A stretch of DNA of 64,000 nt from Tetrahymena thermophila SB210 (Eukaryota; Ciliophora; Oligohymenophorea; Hymenostomatida; Tetrahymenidae). Where the stretch lies: positions 1-64,000 of the forward strand of contig NW_002476407.1 in assembly GCF_000189635.1 (NCBI RefSeq), in the 5' to 3' direction. The notes beneath the pieces are model-generated. The model saw nothing but the letters and a program-made list of their open reading frames with translations. It was not told where the DNA came from and did no database searches. Below are positions 35,914 to 48,865 of the stretch, piece after piece; position 1 is the stretch's first letter, and each line of letters begins with the position of its first letter. Position numbers and translations under genes: made by a program.

Positions 35914-36170
35914 ATTTTATTTATAATTGTGGAGTATGTATTTATTTATGTATATATATTAATCATAACTTAATTTTACTATAAATTATATCTTCTTTAT
36001 TAATTAATTAATTAATTTGCTTTGTAAATTTCAATAATTTTAATTAGTCATTTATTTATTTATATATTTATTTATTGCTGAAAATTTAAAACTCAAAATG
36101 AATGATTAAAAAGGAATAATGTATTTGTTATAATATAAAATTGTTTAACTTTAAATAGATTAATAAGATT

Positions 36171-38759
36171 TCAAGATACAGCTGCCACATCGTTTATATC
36201 GTCTTCGTCATCATCAGCCCAGGGACCACACTCTTCATCCATTTTATATTAATGACTGTATTTGTTAACTAATTCAGATACGTAGTTTTATATTTTTTTA
36301 TTAGATGTTAATTAAATTTTTTTATCAGGCGATATTGAATAGGAACTTTTGTTATTCTTTGATGTATTAATAATCCTCTAAGATTCTATGCACAGTGATC
36401 TTCTCTTATCTTAGATATTTTAAATATGATAAAATTAATGTGGCAGTGTTTCTCCGGTTCTATTGGAGTAAGGTATACTTAATGATCCTCTTTGACTTAT
36501 TATTTTCTTATTAGGAATCCTCTGGAAGCTGTTATTATTACTTGATTCGTTATTTTGTAATTTATATTTTTTAAAATTGTTTTTGTCAAATAGATTAGAA
36601 GTCTTTGATGTGAAGGAGCATTTATTTAAGCTCTGTTTGCTATCTTTTTTAAGAAATGAGTTTTCATTAACTATTTTATGTTCAATAATTTAATCATTAG
36701 AGCTTTCTGCATCCTTTTGATCTTAGATTACTAAAAAATTATTCACTTAACAATCTTATTGAACATTGTTTTGCTGCTGTAAAGAGGTTAGATTTTTTAC
36801 TTCACTATTTTTCATAGTATTCGAAAATCTAAAGTGTTTGATAACCTTATCGGTAAAACTACTTGAAACAGAGTTTACAGAATCATTGATTTCTTGCTAG
36901 CTTTAATTCGATTCTGGGTTTATGTAAAGATTTTACTTCTTTTTAAAGTTGTATAAGTATTACTATTCATATGATATCTAATTGTTTTCATCAAAAGCAT
37001 TTTTTTATTTTTTAGAACGATTTAAAGATTAACTATAAGGTCTTTCAATATTTTACATTTTTGCTTTTTAGCTTTGTATTTCAAGAGTACTACTTTATTA
37101 TGCTTGATTGATTATTAATTAATTATTGAATATTTCATTAACATCTTATGTGCTTCTATGTGTTTCTCCTAAAATATCTTATTCTACGTTTACTAATGAG
37201 CAATTAATGTTCTCCTTACATTCTTAATCATTTTTAAAACTATAATTTTGACATAACTATTAAGATTAAGGATAAGCATTTGTTTAAAATTTCTCCTTAG
37301 AACTACTAAGTTATTGTTATAAATTTGCTTCTAAGTTATTATATTATTTAGTTGATGTTAAAGATTCTTGATTGCTTTTTGTATGCAAATTTATATATTT
37401 TTACTTTCTATTCCAATCCTATTCTTGCTAGTTAATTAAGTTATTTAGTCTTTTAGATTATTTAATTAAATTCTAGTAGAAACTTTGGGTAAAGTTAACC
37501 TAATTCTATTTATTAACTAATTTCTTTTATTCTTGTGCATTTTGAGACTAATTTATTTATAATTGTTTTCTTTAAAGCAAATTCTCAAAAACAGAAATGC
37601 CTTTTCCATACGATGTATTTTTACGAGTTCTTTAAACTTACTTTCCTACAATTATTCCACCCTTCAGTATACGTTAGTGATCTTCTTCTTAATACTCCAT
37701 CTATTGCTAAATTTAAGGAGGGTAGCTGTATTGAAGCTTATTTTTTAGGTATTCTCTATAATTATTTGAAATATCTCTTCTTTAGCTATTATATTAAATA
37801 TTAATTTATTATTACTATTCTTCCTCTTTAAGTGTGTGCTTGCTTTACTTTAGATTATCTTCGCCTATTATTTTTTAGGAATTATCAGCTAATTTAAAAT
37901 TTTTGCATTCTAAAGAGTTTTAATTTGATCTCCCTTACACTTAACCAGATAAATCTTAACTATAAGAGTATCTATTTGATCTAGCATTTGATTTCTATTA
38001 ATCTAATAAATTACTAATCACATTAAATCCTTAGTTTTTAATTTTTTGAATTGTCTAAAATTATTAAATATCATCTTAAACATAGTTATTTTGTTGTTAT
38101 CCCTTTTCTTTTGAATTAGACATTTTATATATTTCAATTACATTTTTAGGTTTATTAGATAAACTTTAATTATTATTATTATCATCATCATCTCCTTTTA
38201 TATTCTAAATTTTTATTTCAACTTTTAAAGAATTTTATATTGATTAATTCACTATTTCAGTAGCTTTCTTTCCATCTAAAGTGGAGAAGCTAGATCCTTT
38301 CGAATTTTATTTGTTTATTTTGATTTAAATAGGTTCAATTTGCTATTGTATATTCATGAAAGAGTTTTCATTGGTACTTTTTTAACATATTTGTTATTTT
38401 ACAGGGCTTAAATTACTGCTATTATTTAATGTTAAAGAACTACGAACAAATACCTGCTGAACAAGTTTATTATCCTCAAACAAACCTTCTGAAGGAGTTT
38501 CAGCTCTTTCAAAATATCCTTATTGAAAATTTAATATGCTTTCTTTACTTTCTTTGCTTGATAATAACTTTTTACTAGAGCTAGAAATATTGTTAACCTA
38601 TTCAAAATTTATTTTACTTTATGATTTAAACTATTGTGCTGATTATAGCTTGCGTTTTTTTCTAATAAATTAACTTGTAACTTAGCTTTTTTATTAAATT
38701 TGATCTTAATGAAGAGGAACGGATGAGGAAGCCAGCTCTGTTTGCAATTTCTAATTCAT
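36171..38759 (-). CDS. large disordered Q/N-rich protein, unrecognised
   Basis: A single-exon minus-strand frame of 862 residues with no TGA inside. Composition is dominated by Asn, Gln, Ser and Lys, with no visible folded domain. Short linear motifs such as QRGSLSIPYS and RRSLCIES look like basophilic phosphorylation sites. The only conserved-looking piece is the extreme C-terminus, DEECGPWADDDEDD, an acidic Trp-containing tail. It converges with the LRR gene at 35913. It may be a scaffold or substrate; no function can be assigned. Short plus-strand frames at about 37530-37800 are shadows. Confidence 0.8.
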
Positions 38760-39941
38760 TTCGCAAGATAATCTTTGCTATTTTTATTTTTTAGTACAAT
38801 AAAACCAAAAATTATCCCCTTAAATAATTATGTGATTTTTTTAAGTTGAAAAATTTAGTTTTACAAAAAAATAGATAATTTGGAATGAAAAAGATTGTGG
38901 AGAAAATTTGCTTTATAAATCTAAAAAATCAATAAAGACTATTATTATTGCATTTTACATTTATTATCTATCAACCAATCAATCAATAATTTTGTAATAA
39001 AAAAAAGTTTTTATTAACAAATTACATAGAAGTTGACTTAGTTAGATTACATTTATAGAATAAATTGCTTTTACACACTAAACAAAGAAATTAATAAAAT
39101 TAAACTTCAAAAATAGTTTCAATTCTTATTAAAATAACTAAAAAATTTAATCAAATTATAAAAATATTTTTGTACTAAAAAATAAATTATTAAATAATTT
39201 TTAATCGCCATATTAATTAATTTTTTTTAATGACTTGTTAAAAAATATAAGTTATATTCATAGAATTTAAGGATTTTTTATTCTTAAATTATTAGGAATT
39301 TAGCAAAAGGATGATTAAAAATTATTTTTTTTAAGAATAAATTTGTTTGCATGAATATATTTATTAGGATATGAAAAATCTTTATTTATTAATGGGAATC
39401 AACAAATATATTTTATTAAAATTAAATTGAATTTATTTAAACTTGATTAACTTTATTTTTTTTATATAATTTTTTTAGTAATTAAGCAAAATGTTTTGCT
39501 TATTATAAGAATAATTTAAAATGTTAATTTTTTTAATAAAAATTTGTTTGAAGTAATAAAGGAAAAATATTTATTTCATAAAAGCAATCAAAAAAAGGTT
39601 GATATTAGAATATATAAAATTTATAGATAATTAAGATTTATCACTTCTTTTTTAGATATTTAATCTAGATTTAAGATTAAAATAGAGCTCCTAAAAATGA
39701 TTTTTTGAATTTGTAAAATAATTAATAAAAATAAATACTCGATTTTGCTAAAAAGTAATTAGATGAATAAACAAAAATATACTAAATAAATAAATGAACT
39801 AATTTAAATTAAAATTAGTTGATTTTGCTATATAATAAATATTAATCTTCTATCGTGTATTCTTTAAACTAATTATTAAAAAATTGTCAAGTTCAAACTC
39901 TTCAAAAAAGAATAGAAATTTTATCAGCATAAAAGTAATTT
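38760..39941. other. AT-rich intergenic region
   Basis: Divergent region of 1.2 kb; no exon recognised. Confidence 0.5.
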
Positions 39942-40403
39942 ATGAGTAATAGAGCTTCTAGTGAGTAAAGCACATAGATAGAATTCGATAAAATAAAAAT
40001 AAATTGCTTTACTATATTAATTATTGAAGGAATACAAGCATTTTTCTTTGATTTGTACACCACATTTCCAGGTTATGATCAAAGCTTCGAAGAAGAGTGC
40101 TAAAAGTTGTGGGATTGGTCATTTGCAACATTTTGCACATTAGGAGTGTCTGTAATATTTTGTGGATTAAATATTTTAGGAGCTTATTATAAGAAGGCAG
40201 GATTAGTTAAATTTTTCTCAATGATGGTGGGTTTTAGCTAGCTTGCCATTTTAGTGACATATTGTGGAGATTGGATTTATTTAAATCACAATTGTGGATC
40301 ACTTCATCATTTAAATAAAGTTATTTTTATAATTATGGTAGGAATAATTAGTATTTCTACTCTAGTTTAATTGTTTAAATGGCTATCAAATAAATTTAGA
40401 TGA
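39942..40403 (+). CDS. small four-helix membrane protein
   Basis: A single-exon frame of 153 residues. Four hydrophobic segments are visible: around residues 22-40, 65-85, 95-112 and 130-147. Between the first and second is a soluble loop with TTFPGYDQSFEEECQKLWDW. A CGDWIYLNHNCGSLHHLNK loop separates helices 3 and 4 and contains two cysteines and several histidines, which could form a disulphide or bind metal. The topology suggests a tetraspan protein, but no family is recognised. It stands isolated in a gene-poor region. Confidence 0.8.
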
Positions 40404-42229
40404 ATATCAAAGCAAACACAAATACAAATTTTGTAAATATATAATAAAAAAAATATGATTATATTATTACTCTGTAAATAAAATATTGGTAGAGTCAAAC
40501 AAATATTTATTCAAAAAAATAAAATAAATAACCAAAGGGCTTCATATTTTATTGATTATAATTAATGGCTAATTGAAAAAATTAGTTAAAATAAAAAATA
40601 TTTAAATAAAACAATTTTAATTTTAGTTATAAAATAATTAATTTATCGCATTTACTTTTTGTAAAAGTTTTTTTGTTTGTTTGTTTGCTTGTTTGCTTAT
40701 TTGTTTGTATTTCTAATTAATTGTAAATCATATCAAATAGATTTTAAGTAAAATTTGAATTTTAAACGAATAAATTAATTATTTAATTATCATCACATTT
40801 AGTATCGCCTTTTAAATTGTGTAAATTAATCTAATTAAGATACTCGATTTCACAATGTCAATATTACACACTAATTTTATTTTGGATAATTTAATCTTAC
40901 TGTATATCATCCATAAACAATAAATTTTCTTTTAGCCAAGAGTAATCTTTGACTTTTTAATAATTTCTGAGAATGCTTGAAGAAATTTAGGTGAATCAGA
41001 GCAAATAAGCATTTTACACCTAAAAAGATATGATATTCTTCTCATTTAAAAGATTTATTAATACAAAAAGTTGCAATTTGAAAATTAAATAACATGTTTA
41101 TTGTATTTAGGATAAAAAAATGAAAAAAATTTTTAAAAATGCTAAGATTTTTACTTTAGTAAGATTGGAGTAAAAATTCTCAATTTTTATTTGCTTGCTT
41201 AGTCAAAAATATAGATTTTAATTAATTAAGGTTGAAATAAAATTTATAGTCGTGTTTACAAATTTCAAACAAGTCAAATTTAGTTTTTCTTTTAAGTGAG
41301 TGTACTTACTAATTTTTATTAGCTTTTTGCTGCATTTTTTATCAACAGACTTCAGAATATTTTTTATCATTCTATAAAAGTTTAAAGAAAGCCTTTTATA
41401 AGAAAGGATAAAAACAGACTAGAAAAAATAATAAGTGAATTAAAAATTGCTTTATATTTATTATAAGTTAATTTTATTAGTAAACTTATTAAACACTTTT
41501 GATAATTGTTTTGATAGGTAATAGCAAATTTTTGATGGCAAATAAAATTATCTAAATTTTAGATTTGTGTTTATTTAATATCTAAAAATTTATTTCATGC
41601 AAATTTGATTAAATTTAATTTTTTTTTACTTATTTTTTTTCTAATTTTAGCTTTAGACATACATTCAAAACAGTGTGAGAGATAACATGTTTTTTTTTAT
41701 TTTTTTTTGTACTTTTGATCATTTAATTATAATTTTTCTTTTATAATATTATTAAAAATAGTAAATGTCATTTTTATTTTCCTTATCATTTATTTTAGTA
41801 CTTGTACTTTTTTTTCATCAATAATGGGATAAAAAAAGATACTTTTATAAAAGTTTTGATTTGAGTTGCGCAATCGTATTTTCACTATTTATTAATCAAC
41901 TTTGTTTGCTTGTTTGTTTGTGTTTTTATTTGTGAATCTAAATAAATGTTTAGTTAGGATTGGTATTTTAACCTCTAAATAAAGAAAAATTAATTATTAA
42001 AAAGTGGATGTAAATAAACTATTTATGGGTAGAATAAGAAAGCAAAAACAATATTCAATAATTTAATTAAACAATCTTCTAAATAAATAGATAGATACAT
42101 AGATACATAGATAGATTTAGTCAAATAGTTTTTGGTCAGGTCCTTATCTATATAATTAAAAAAATTATTAATTTTTTTAAACTAGGAAATATATCTTATT
42201 TAACAAAAAGTAAAAGCCCAACAAAATTT
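40404..42229. other. long gene-poor region
   Basis: 1.8 kb without exon candidates. Short repeats: (TTTG)n-like at about 40671-40710, (TTTG)n at about 41902-41922, and GATA/CATA mix at about 42083-42117. Confidence 0.5.
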
Positions 42230-45200
42230 ATGTAGCAAGAGCTCGCGCGCGACATAGACAAGTAATCTTATGAAGCTGAAAAGCGAAAAAATGGTAAATA
42301 TTCAGCAGAACTCATGAACATGAATAATTCTGATGAAGAACATAAAGATGAACTATTCAAATCCCTAAATAATTAGGGCCATGATGACGCTACAAACGCT
42401 GGAAAATCTAGTATCAATTCATAAAGTAACTAAAATAATTACTTAAACGACGATATTCATTAAGGTAGAAGTCATACAAATAACTCTTCAAGTCCATAGA
42501 ATACATTAACAAGCCCCTAATACTATACTGAAAATCTCGTAGAAAAGCCATATAGAGTTTAATGCATGATGCTTTTAATGCATATTGGTCTTCTATTAAA
42601 AAAGAATTTTTTGATCAACCAGCGCCATAAATTAGTTTTCCTATTTAACTTTTTAACTCCTGTAATTGTATGTCTCATGCTGATTATGTGGCAGTAAATA
42701 GCTGATAGATTGATATAATTTTTAATTATCGAACCAGATATTTATGAATAATCTTTGATCCCTCGTTGCTTATCTCCAGAATATCTTGATTCTCTGGATC
42801 CAACAGACTTAGAAATCAAAGGAAATAAGCGTGGTTGTATTACAGTAGGATATCATATCATCGGAGAAAAGTAATTATGGGTAGAATAAGCTATGGAATA
42901 TGTGGCCTAAAGAAATAAACTTGAATTTGGCAAAGATGTAAAGCTACTATCATAGGGAGACCCTTCTTAATATCAAAAATATATCCGTAAGCATTTAAAT
43001 CGTACTCAAATCGGAGTTGTTTTTTGCACAACAAGCTATCCACTAAAACAGTTCGGATATAATTTAGACATTCCATGCAATATCAATTTATAAGATAGTG
43101 ACTATTCTCAGTACTTGCATGTATCAGGATATGATGTAGAGCGTTTTAAAAATATAAAGACTATGGTATATACAATTATGTATAACGGTACTCTTAACTA
43201 TAAAACTCCTTATTTAGCTGATCCAAAAGCAAGTGTTGGAAAAGATGATTTAGTGAAATCATTAAAAGTATCGTTAGACAATGCTTTGATAGAAATAGTT
43301 GCTTAAAATACAATTGACGAATTCTCAAAGGTTTATGATGAAAGCAAATCACGTGACGAGCAAAGACTCAAAATGGATTTTAATAGAGAGCGTATGCAAG
43401 TAGTAGCACAAGACTATCCTAAAATACCTACAAGATTCACCCAAGGCTATGATGTATTTGCAGGTAATGGTGCTTTTTATCTGTTTGTGCCAATCATGGT
43501 GACTTTTATTCTGCTTATTAATGAAATTCTTCGTGAAAAAGAAAAAAGACTGAGATAAGGCTTAACTACTATGGGATTAACGCATTTCAGTTACATAACA
43601 AGCTGGGTTTTATATACTATAATCACTTTAGCAGTTTTAGAAGCAATTATGGTCCTTAGTGGAGTTTTATTTGAATTCGATTTTTTCACTAGATCTCCTG
43701 TTATAATTACTTTTACCATCTTATTCTCTTTTGGTTTATCATAGATGTCAATAGGTTTTTTCATCACCACCATTTGTAGTGATGTTAAATTAGGATACAC
43801 TGTAGCTTATGCATTTTTATTATTCTCAGTTGTTATGGAAATGTTTATGTCTACTCCAGCTTTCATTTTTTATCTCTATCAAGATGATCCAGATTTGTTT
43901 GTTGAAATCCTTCTCAAGATATTTAGTCTCTACCCCGCCTTCCATTACTCTAAGCTTTTCCACGATGTAGCACAACGCACAAATAAGCACTATGAAATAG
44001 CAGCAGGACGTTGGGTATAAGGCCCAGGTTTCAATTATGAAGATATATTTGAAAATTTCAGTGGAAAATTCCCTTATCCTCCTAAAGAGTATCACACTCC
44101 ATCATGCATTACTTCATTCGTTTACTTAAACATAACTGCTATTCTTTTCTTCATCCTTGGTTGGTATTGCGATCACGTAGTTTCTAGCGTAAAATTTTAA
44201 CTTTTTATATTTATAAACTTAAATAAAACAATAATATATAGAATAGAGGAACATAAGAAAGTCCATTGTTTTTCTTAGGTAACGATTATTGGAAGTGTTT
44301 AAGAAGAAAGTAAAAAATTAGAAGAAAAGTCAGTGCAAGTCTCAATAAATGTAAAAATAAAGAAATCATAAAAAGAATTTACATTTTTTTTATCAAAATG
44401 AAAATTAGTTGAAGAAAATAATTAAGAAAGTACAGGAATTAATTTAAATGAATCAGTGAAAAATGAAAGAGAAGTAGTTTTAAAGAATTAATTAGAAGAT
44501 GCTTTTGTAGATGGAATAAGAATTTAAGGAATTAGCAAAACATATTATAAATATCCATTCGGCATTAAATCAAAGCATGATAAGACAGCTATTTCTGATA
44601 TATTTTTTGAAATTAGAGAAAATGAGTTAGTTTCATTACTTGGACATAATGGTGCTGGTAAAAGTACACTTATAGGTGTGTTGACAGGTTTATTAGCTCC
44701 TACATAAGGAACTGCTATAATTAGAGGTTATGATATCAGAACTAATATGGGTTAAATCCGTTAAATGATGGGTGTTTGCCCTTAATTTGATATTTTATGG
44801 GATGAATTAACAGCTTATGAACATCTTGAAATGTACTGCAAGATTAAAAATGTACCCTCGAAATATATAAATTAAGAAATAGATAAAAGAATGGCAGAAG
44901 TAAGAATGAGTGATAAAAAGCATTATCGTGTAGGAACATTTAGTGGTGGATAAAAGAGAAGAGTTTCCCTGGCTATTGCTGCCATAGGTAAAAATATAAA
45001 TTAAATTAAAAAAATGTATTTATTTGATTTTGAATAAAGGTGATCCCAAAATTATATTCTTGGATGAGCCAACTACTGGTATGGATCCTAAAACAAGAAG
45101 AGAAGTGTGGAATATGATTAAAGAAATGAGAGTCAATAGAAGTGTAATTTTAACAACTCATGCAATGGAAGAAGCTGATATATTGAGTGATAGAATTATA

Positions 45201-45587
45201 GTTGTATCTGATGGACGCTTAAAAGCTATAGGAACTCCTCTTTATCTTAAAAATTCTCATGGAGATTCTTATAGGTTGTGTCTTATTCTAAATTCATCAG
45301 ACCCCCTTTAAATAGAAATAGCAAGAGCTCAAATTAAAAAACTTCTTCCTTCTTCTAATAGTATAACTTCAGAAGGTGCAAGTATTATAGTAGGAGTCTC
45401 TCATCGCCACATTAATGAATTAAAGCAATTCTTTTAAATTATTGAATGCACAGATATTCAAACATTAAGCTAAGAAGAATTAAATTTCAAAAATTAAATC
45501 AAAGAATGGGGTCTCTCTCATGCTACTCTTGAAGAAGTATTTTTGCACATAACAGATCATGCAGAATAATTCCAAAGAAAGAAATGA
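42230..45587 (+). CDS. ABCA-type half transporter
   Basis: Four exons (42230-44188, 44242-44350, 44409-44987, 45040-45587) give 1064 residues: one membrane domain followed by one nucleotide-binding domain. The first helix (near residue 130) is followed by a large extracytoplasmic loop, then a block of about five helices (residues 420-650), the ABCA layout. The linker carries [11 protein letters not shown], typical before ABCA NBDs. The ATP site shows Walker [10 protein letters not shown] (768-776), signature FSGGQKRRVS, Walker [14 protein letters not shown] and the H-loop TTHAMEEAD. Such proteins move lipids across membranes; the substrate is unknown. The N-terminus is cytosolic and Asn/Ser-rich. 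An upstream non-Met exon cannot be excluded, because the frame stays open before the ATG. Confidence 0.92.
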
Positions 45588-45726
45588 AAAGATTAAATCT
45601 CTTACTTGATTCCTCCACTATGAAAATCCATCTATTTGTCGGTTATGTATCAATAAAATCTTATTAAAATAAATTATTCATAAAATATTGTTTCAATTTC
45701 CTGAAATATTCTAAATATGACCATTA

Positions 45727-45821
<95 letters not shown>

Positions 45822-46830
45822 TTAAATCAATAAATAAAATTATATTGAATAAAATTAAAAATTATTATAATAACAATACAATTATATCAAATTAATTATT
45901 TTCATTTATATTGCCTCTAGTAAATTATTTTTATAGCATTCTTTCTATTTTAAAACAATTGATATTTTTAAAATTCAAACACTAACACTTGTACTGTAAC
46001 TTAATTGTTGATTATATCAATTTTCTTAGGAATTGTAATTATGAGTATTAATTACTTCTTAGAAAATAAATAATACTTTTAATTCTCATTTATATTTATT
46101 ATATTAATATTATTTTTAAATAATTATATTCATTTTTATTACCTTAAATAAATAAAGAATTTTGAACAAATTCTTTCAAATTTAAAATTAGCTAGTTGTA
46201 TTTTTAGATAAGCATAGTTTATTTTATTACTTAATGATATAATAAGCTCTTTATTAAGTAAATTTAATTTTTTGAAATATTTTAATTATTATCATTTTAA
46301 ATAAGTAAAATATGATACTTATTCATTCATTATAGATTAAATTTAATAATATATTGCTTTCTTTGAATTAATTATTTTGATTCCAATAAATTATTTTTAA
46401 TATCATATTACTTTAATCTTTAAAGTTTAATTCATAACTCAAATATTAAATATCTTTAATTTTAAAAAATATTTTAATGAAAACTTAAATAATAAACAAA
46501 TAAAATTCAAACAATCTATTTAAATTTTCTAATATATTTTACTGATGATTATTAAAATAAATAATATTCAAAAAATATTTCTATTTTCTATATTAAACAA
46601 TACCATCAAATCATTTAATTCACCCAAAAGTAATTAAAAACAAATAATCACATATTGAAATTATGAAATAATAAATTTTTATTTTCAAAATTCTAGTAAT
46701 GAATTAATGAATGAAGATATTAAATTCTATTTGTAAAAAACTATCAAATCTATTTAAAAATAGACAATTTTATTTTTATTATATTGAACACACTGATAAT
46801 TTTTTATTTTTATTTTCTTTTTATATTAGT
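45588..46830. other. convergent intergenic region with microsatellite
   Basis: AT-rich sequence between convergent genes; a tetranucleotide array at its start is listed separately. Confidence 0.5.
45727..45823. repeat. (AAAT)n then (AAGT)n compound microsatellite
   Basis: About 14 AAAT units pass directly into about 9 AAGT units, with a sharp switch near 45785. It lies about 140 bp past the stop of the ABCA gene. Confidence 0.95.
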
Positions 46831-48271
46831 TCATTATTTGTTATTTCTAGCTTTAAAAGCTGATAATCCGGTTAATTCTCTACCAGCTACTAAGGCATTA
46901 ATATCATAAGTGCCTTCATATGTATGTGTTGCTTCAATATCAAGCATAGCTTTCAAAATATAGTCATCTTCATAAATACCAGCACCCTCTTATTTTATTT
47001 GATTATTAAAATTTTTAACTTACAAAATATAAACTAATTAATTTATTAATTACCCAATAAATCTTTTGCTTGAGTGCATATTTCCCTTGTTCTGGTTGTA
47101 GCATATGATTTAGCTAAAGCAACCTAGCCTAATGTTAGCTGTTTACTATCATATAGCTCAGATACTCTCCATGCCATTAATAGAACACTTTGTGTATTTG
47201 ATATCATACTTAAAACTTTTTTCTTTATCATAAAATTAAAATGGTTTTATTTCAGTATAAAATTTACTTTAGGTTTCTACTTGGGCTCAATATATTGTAA
47301 GGCTCTCTCACAAACACCTCTTGCTATACCGGAGGATATCCAAACAGCAACAATTCTTGAATGTTTTAAAATCTTATTTGTTGATTCTTAAAAGCTCGTA
47401 GCTAAAGGTAATTTCATATTGACTGGAATAAATACATTTTCAAAAGTTAGATGATAATTTTGAACCATTCTCACAGCTAATTTATGCTCAATAACTTATC
47501 TAGTTACTCCTTTTTAAGTTAGCTCAACTATAAAACCTTCAATTTGTTTTGTTGTTTAATTCTTAGCCCATACTACAACAATATCTCCATTTCCATTCCC
47601 AATCCATCTCTTAGTTCCATTAAGTATAAATCCACCTATTTTATATTTTTAAAAGAGATTGTTGTTTAAAATCAATACAAATTTGGTTAAATTATCAATA
47701 TTAGTTAGCAAAAAATACAATTTTTTTTTTTACTCTTTTTACAAATAATATGATTATATTTAAAAATCTACTTACCATCAATTTCTTTCACATTTGATTC
47801 TAAACCTGAAGCATCGGATCCGTAATTAGGTTCTGTTAATGCCCAGCCTCCAATTTAATCGCAATCAATTAATTTAGGCAAATATAATTATTTTTGAGCT
47901 TCTGATCCAAACCATTCAATTGTTGTCATTAAAACAGACCATTATACAAGCATGAAAAGAGACAAACCTGAGTCTATCATAGCCATTTCAGATATTAAAA
48001 TTCCAATTAGTCTTGTTCTCCTTCCTTCCCCAAAGGGAGGCCCCACAAATAATTTGAACAAGCCAAATTCTTTTAATTTTTATCTTACAAAAGTAGGAAA
48101 CTAAGCTTTTTCAATGTATTGATTAATATGAGGTTTTATATCTCTTTGAATAACCTCCCTAAATTTTTTTCTAATAATATTTTCTTCTTCATCATATAGA
48201 AAATTATATTCTAAAATATCTAATGAATCAGTAGTGTAAAGCTGCTGACTTATTGATTATACTCTTTCCAT
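46831..48271 (-). CDS. acyl-CoA dehydrogenase/oxidase (GCDH/ACX4-like)
   Basis: Three minus-strand exons (48271-47776, 47635-47054, 46988-46831) give 411 residues, the normal length for the family. Visible motifs are GWALTEPNYGSDASG (substrate/FAD loop), GTKRWIGNG, and the C-terminal TYEGTYDINALVAGRELTG with the catalytic-type Glu in YEGT. The TYEGTYDIN...GRE(L/V)TG ending is closest to plant ACX4 short-chain acyl-CoA oxidases and glutaryl-CoA dehydrogenases. It would oxidise CoA esters using FAD. The usual ERKQFG segment is replaced by EPKQKPKVNFILK, and the LLGGNG motif reads LLEGAG. No clear peroxisomal SKL-type end is present. Localisation is open. Confidence 0.93.
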
Positions 48272-48865
48272 ATTTAAAAAAAATTTAAAATAAGATTATT
48301 TAATTATTTTTCAAAAAATAACAATCCAATTCTAAGATATGATTTATTAATTACTCATAAGATTGCGTCATTGCATGTACAAAGATTACACATCTTTAAA
48401 TACAAACAGCTCTTTACTATCTAAAAATAATATGTATTTTTTATACATTGAAAACAAATAATTGATTAATTTACCAAATAGAAAAATTCAATTCTATTTT
48501 TTCATGGAAATATTATGCTAATAAAATGACAATTATTTCAAGCATGAAAATTAGAAAAGTAGTAACATTTTTATATACAAAATAAATAAATAAACAGATA
48601 GTGTATACAGATAATTTTATAGTAATAATATATTTAGAATTAAGATATTTAAGATGAATTTAAGTTAGATTGATCATTTATTTATCATTTTTGATTATTT
48701 TTAAATTAGATTGGTCATTTATGATTATTTTTTTTAGGTTGATCATTTACAATTATTAAGAAGTTTGTTATTAAATTATAATTAGTTTGATACTAAAAAT
48801 GGTTATTAATTGTTTTAATTAGCATTTTTTGAGTACTTTTAGAAAATTTTTACATATTTCTTTAT
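48272..48865. other. intergenic region with a short repeated motif
   Basis: Contains three degenerate copies of a TTAGATTGATCATTTA element (48665-48757). Nothing else recognised. Confidence 0.5.
48665..48757. repeat. three imperfect repeats around TTAG(A/G)TTG(A/G)TCATTTA
   Basis: Copies begin near 48665, 48706 and 48735, separated by T-rich spacers with GATTATTTTT. The array lies immediately downstream of the LRR gene's stop. Confidence 0.75.

Noticed and set aside
37535-37804. Plus-strand hydrophobic frames
   Set aside because: They are antisense shadows of the long Q/N-rich minus-strand gene, where Gln/Lys/Asn codons read as Leu/Phe/Ile on the other strand.
47190-47330. Possible intron in the acyl-CoA dehydrogenase
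   Set aside because: The continuous reading is open, keeps roughly the family length and leads directly into the conserved MAWR-like helix; every intron option breaks the frame or deletes family sequence.
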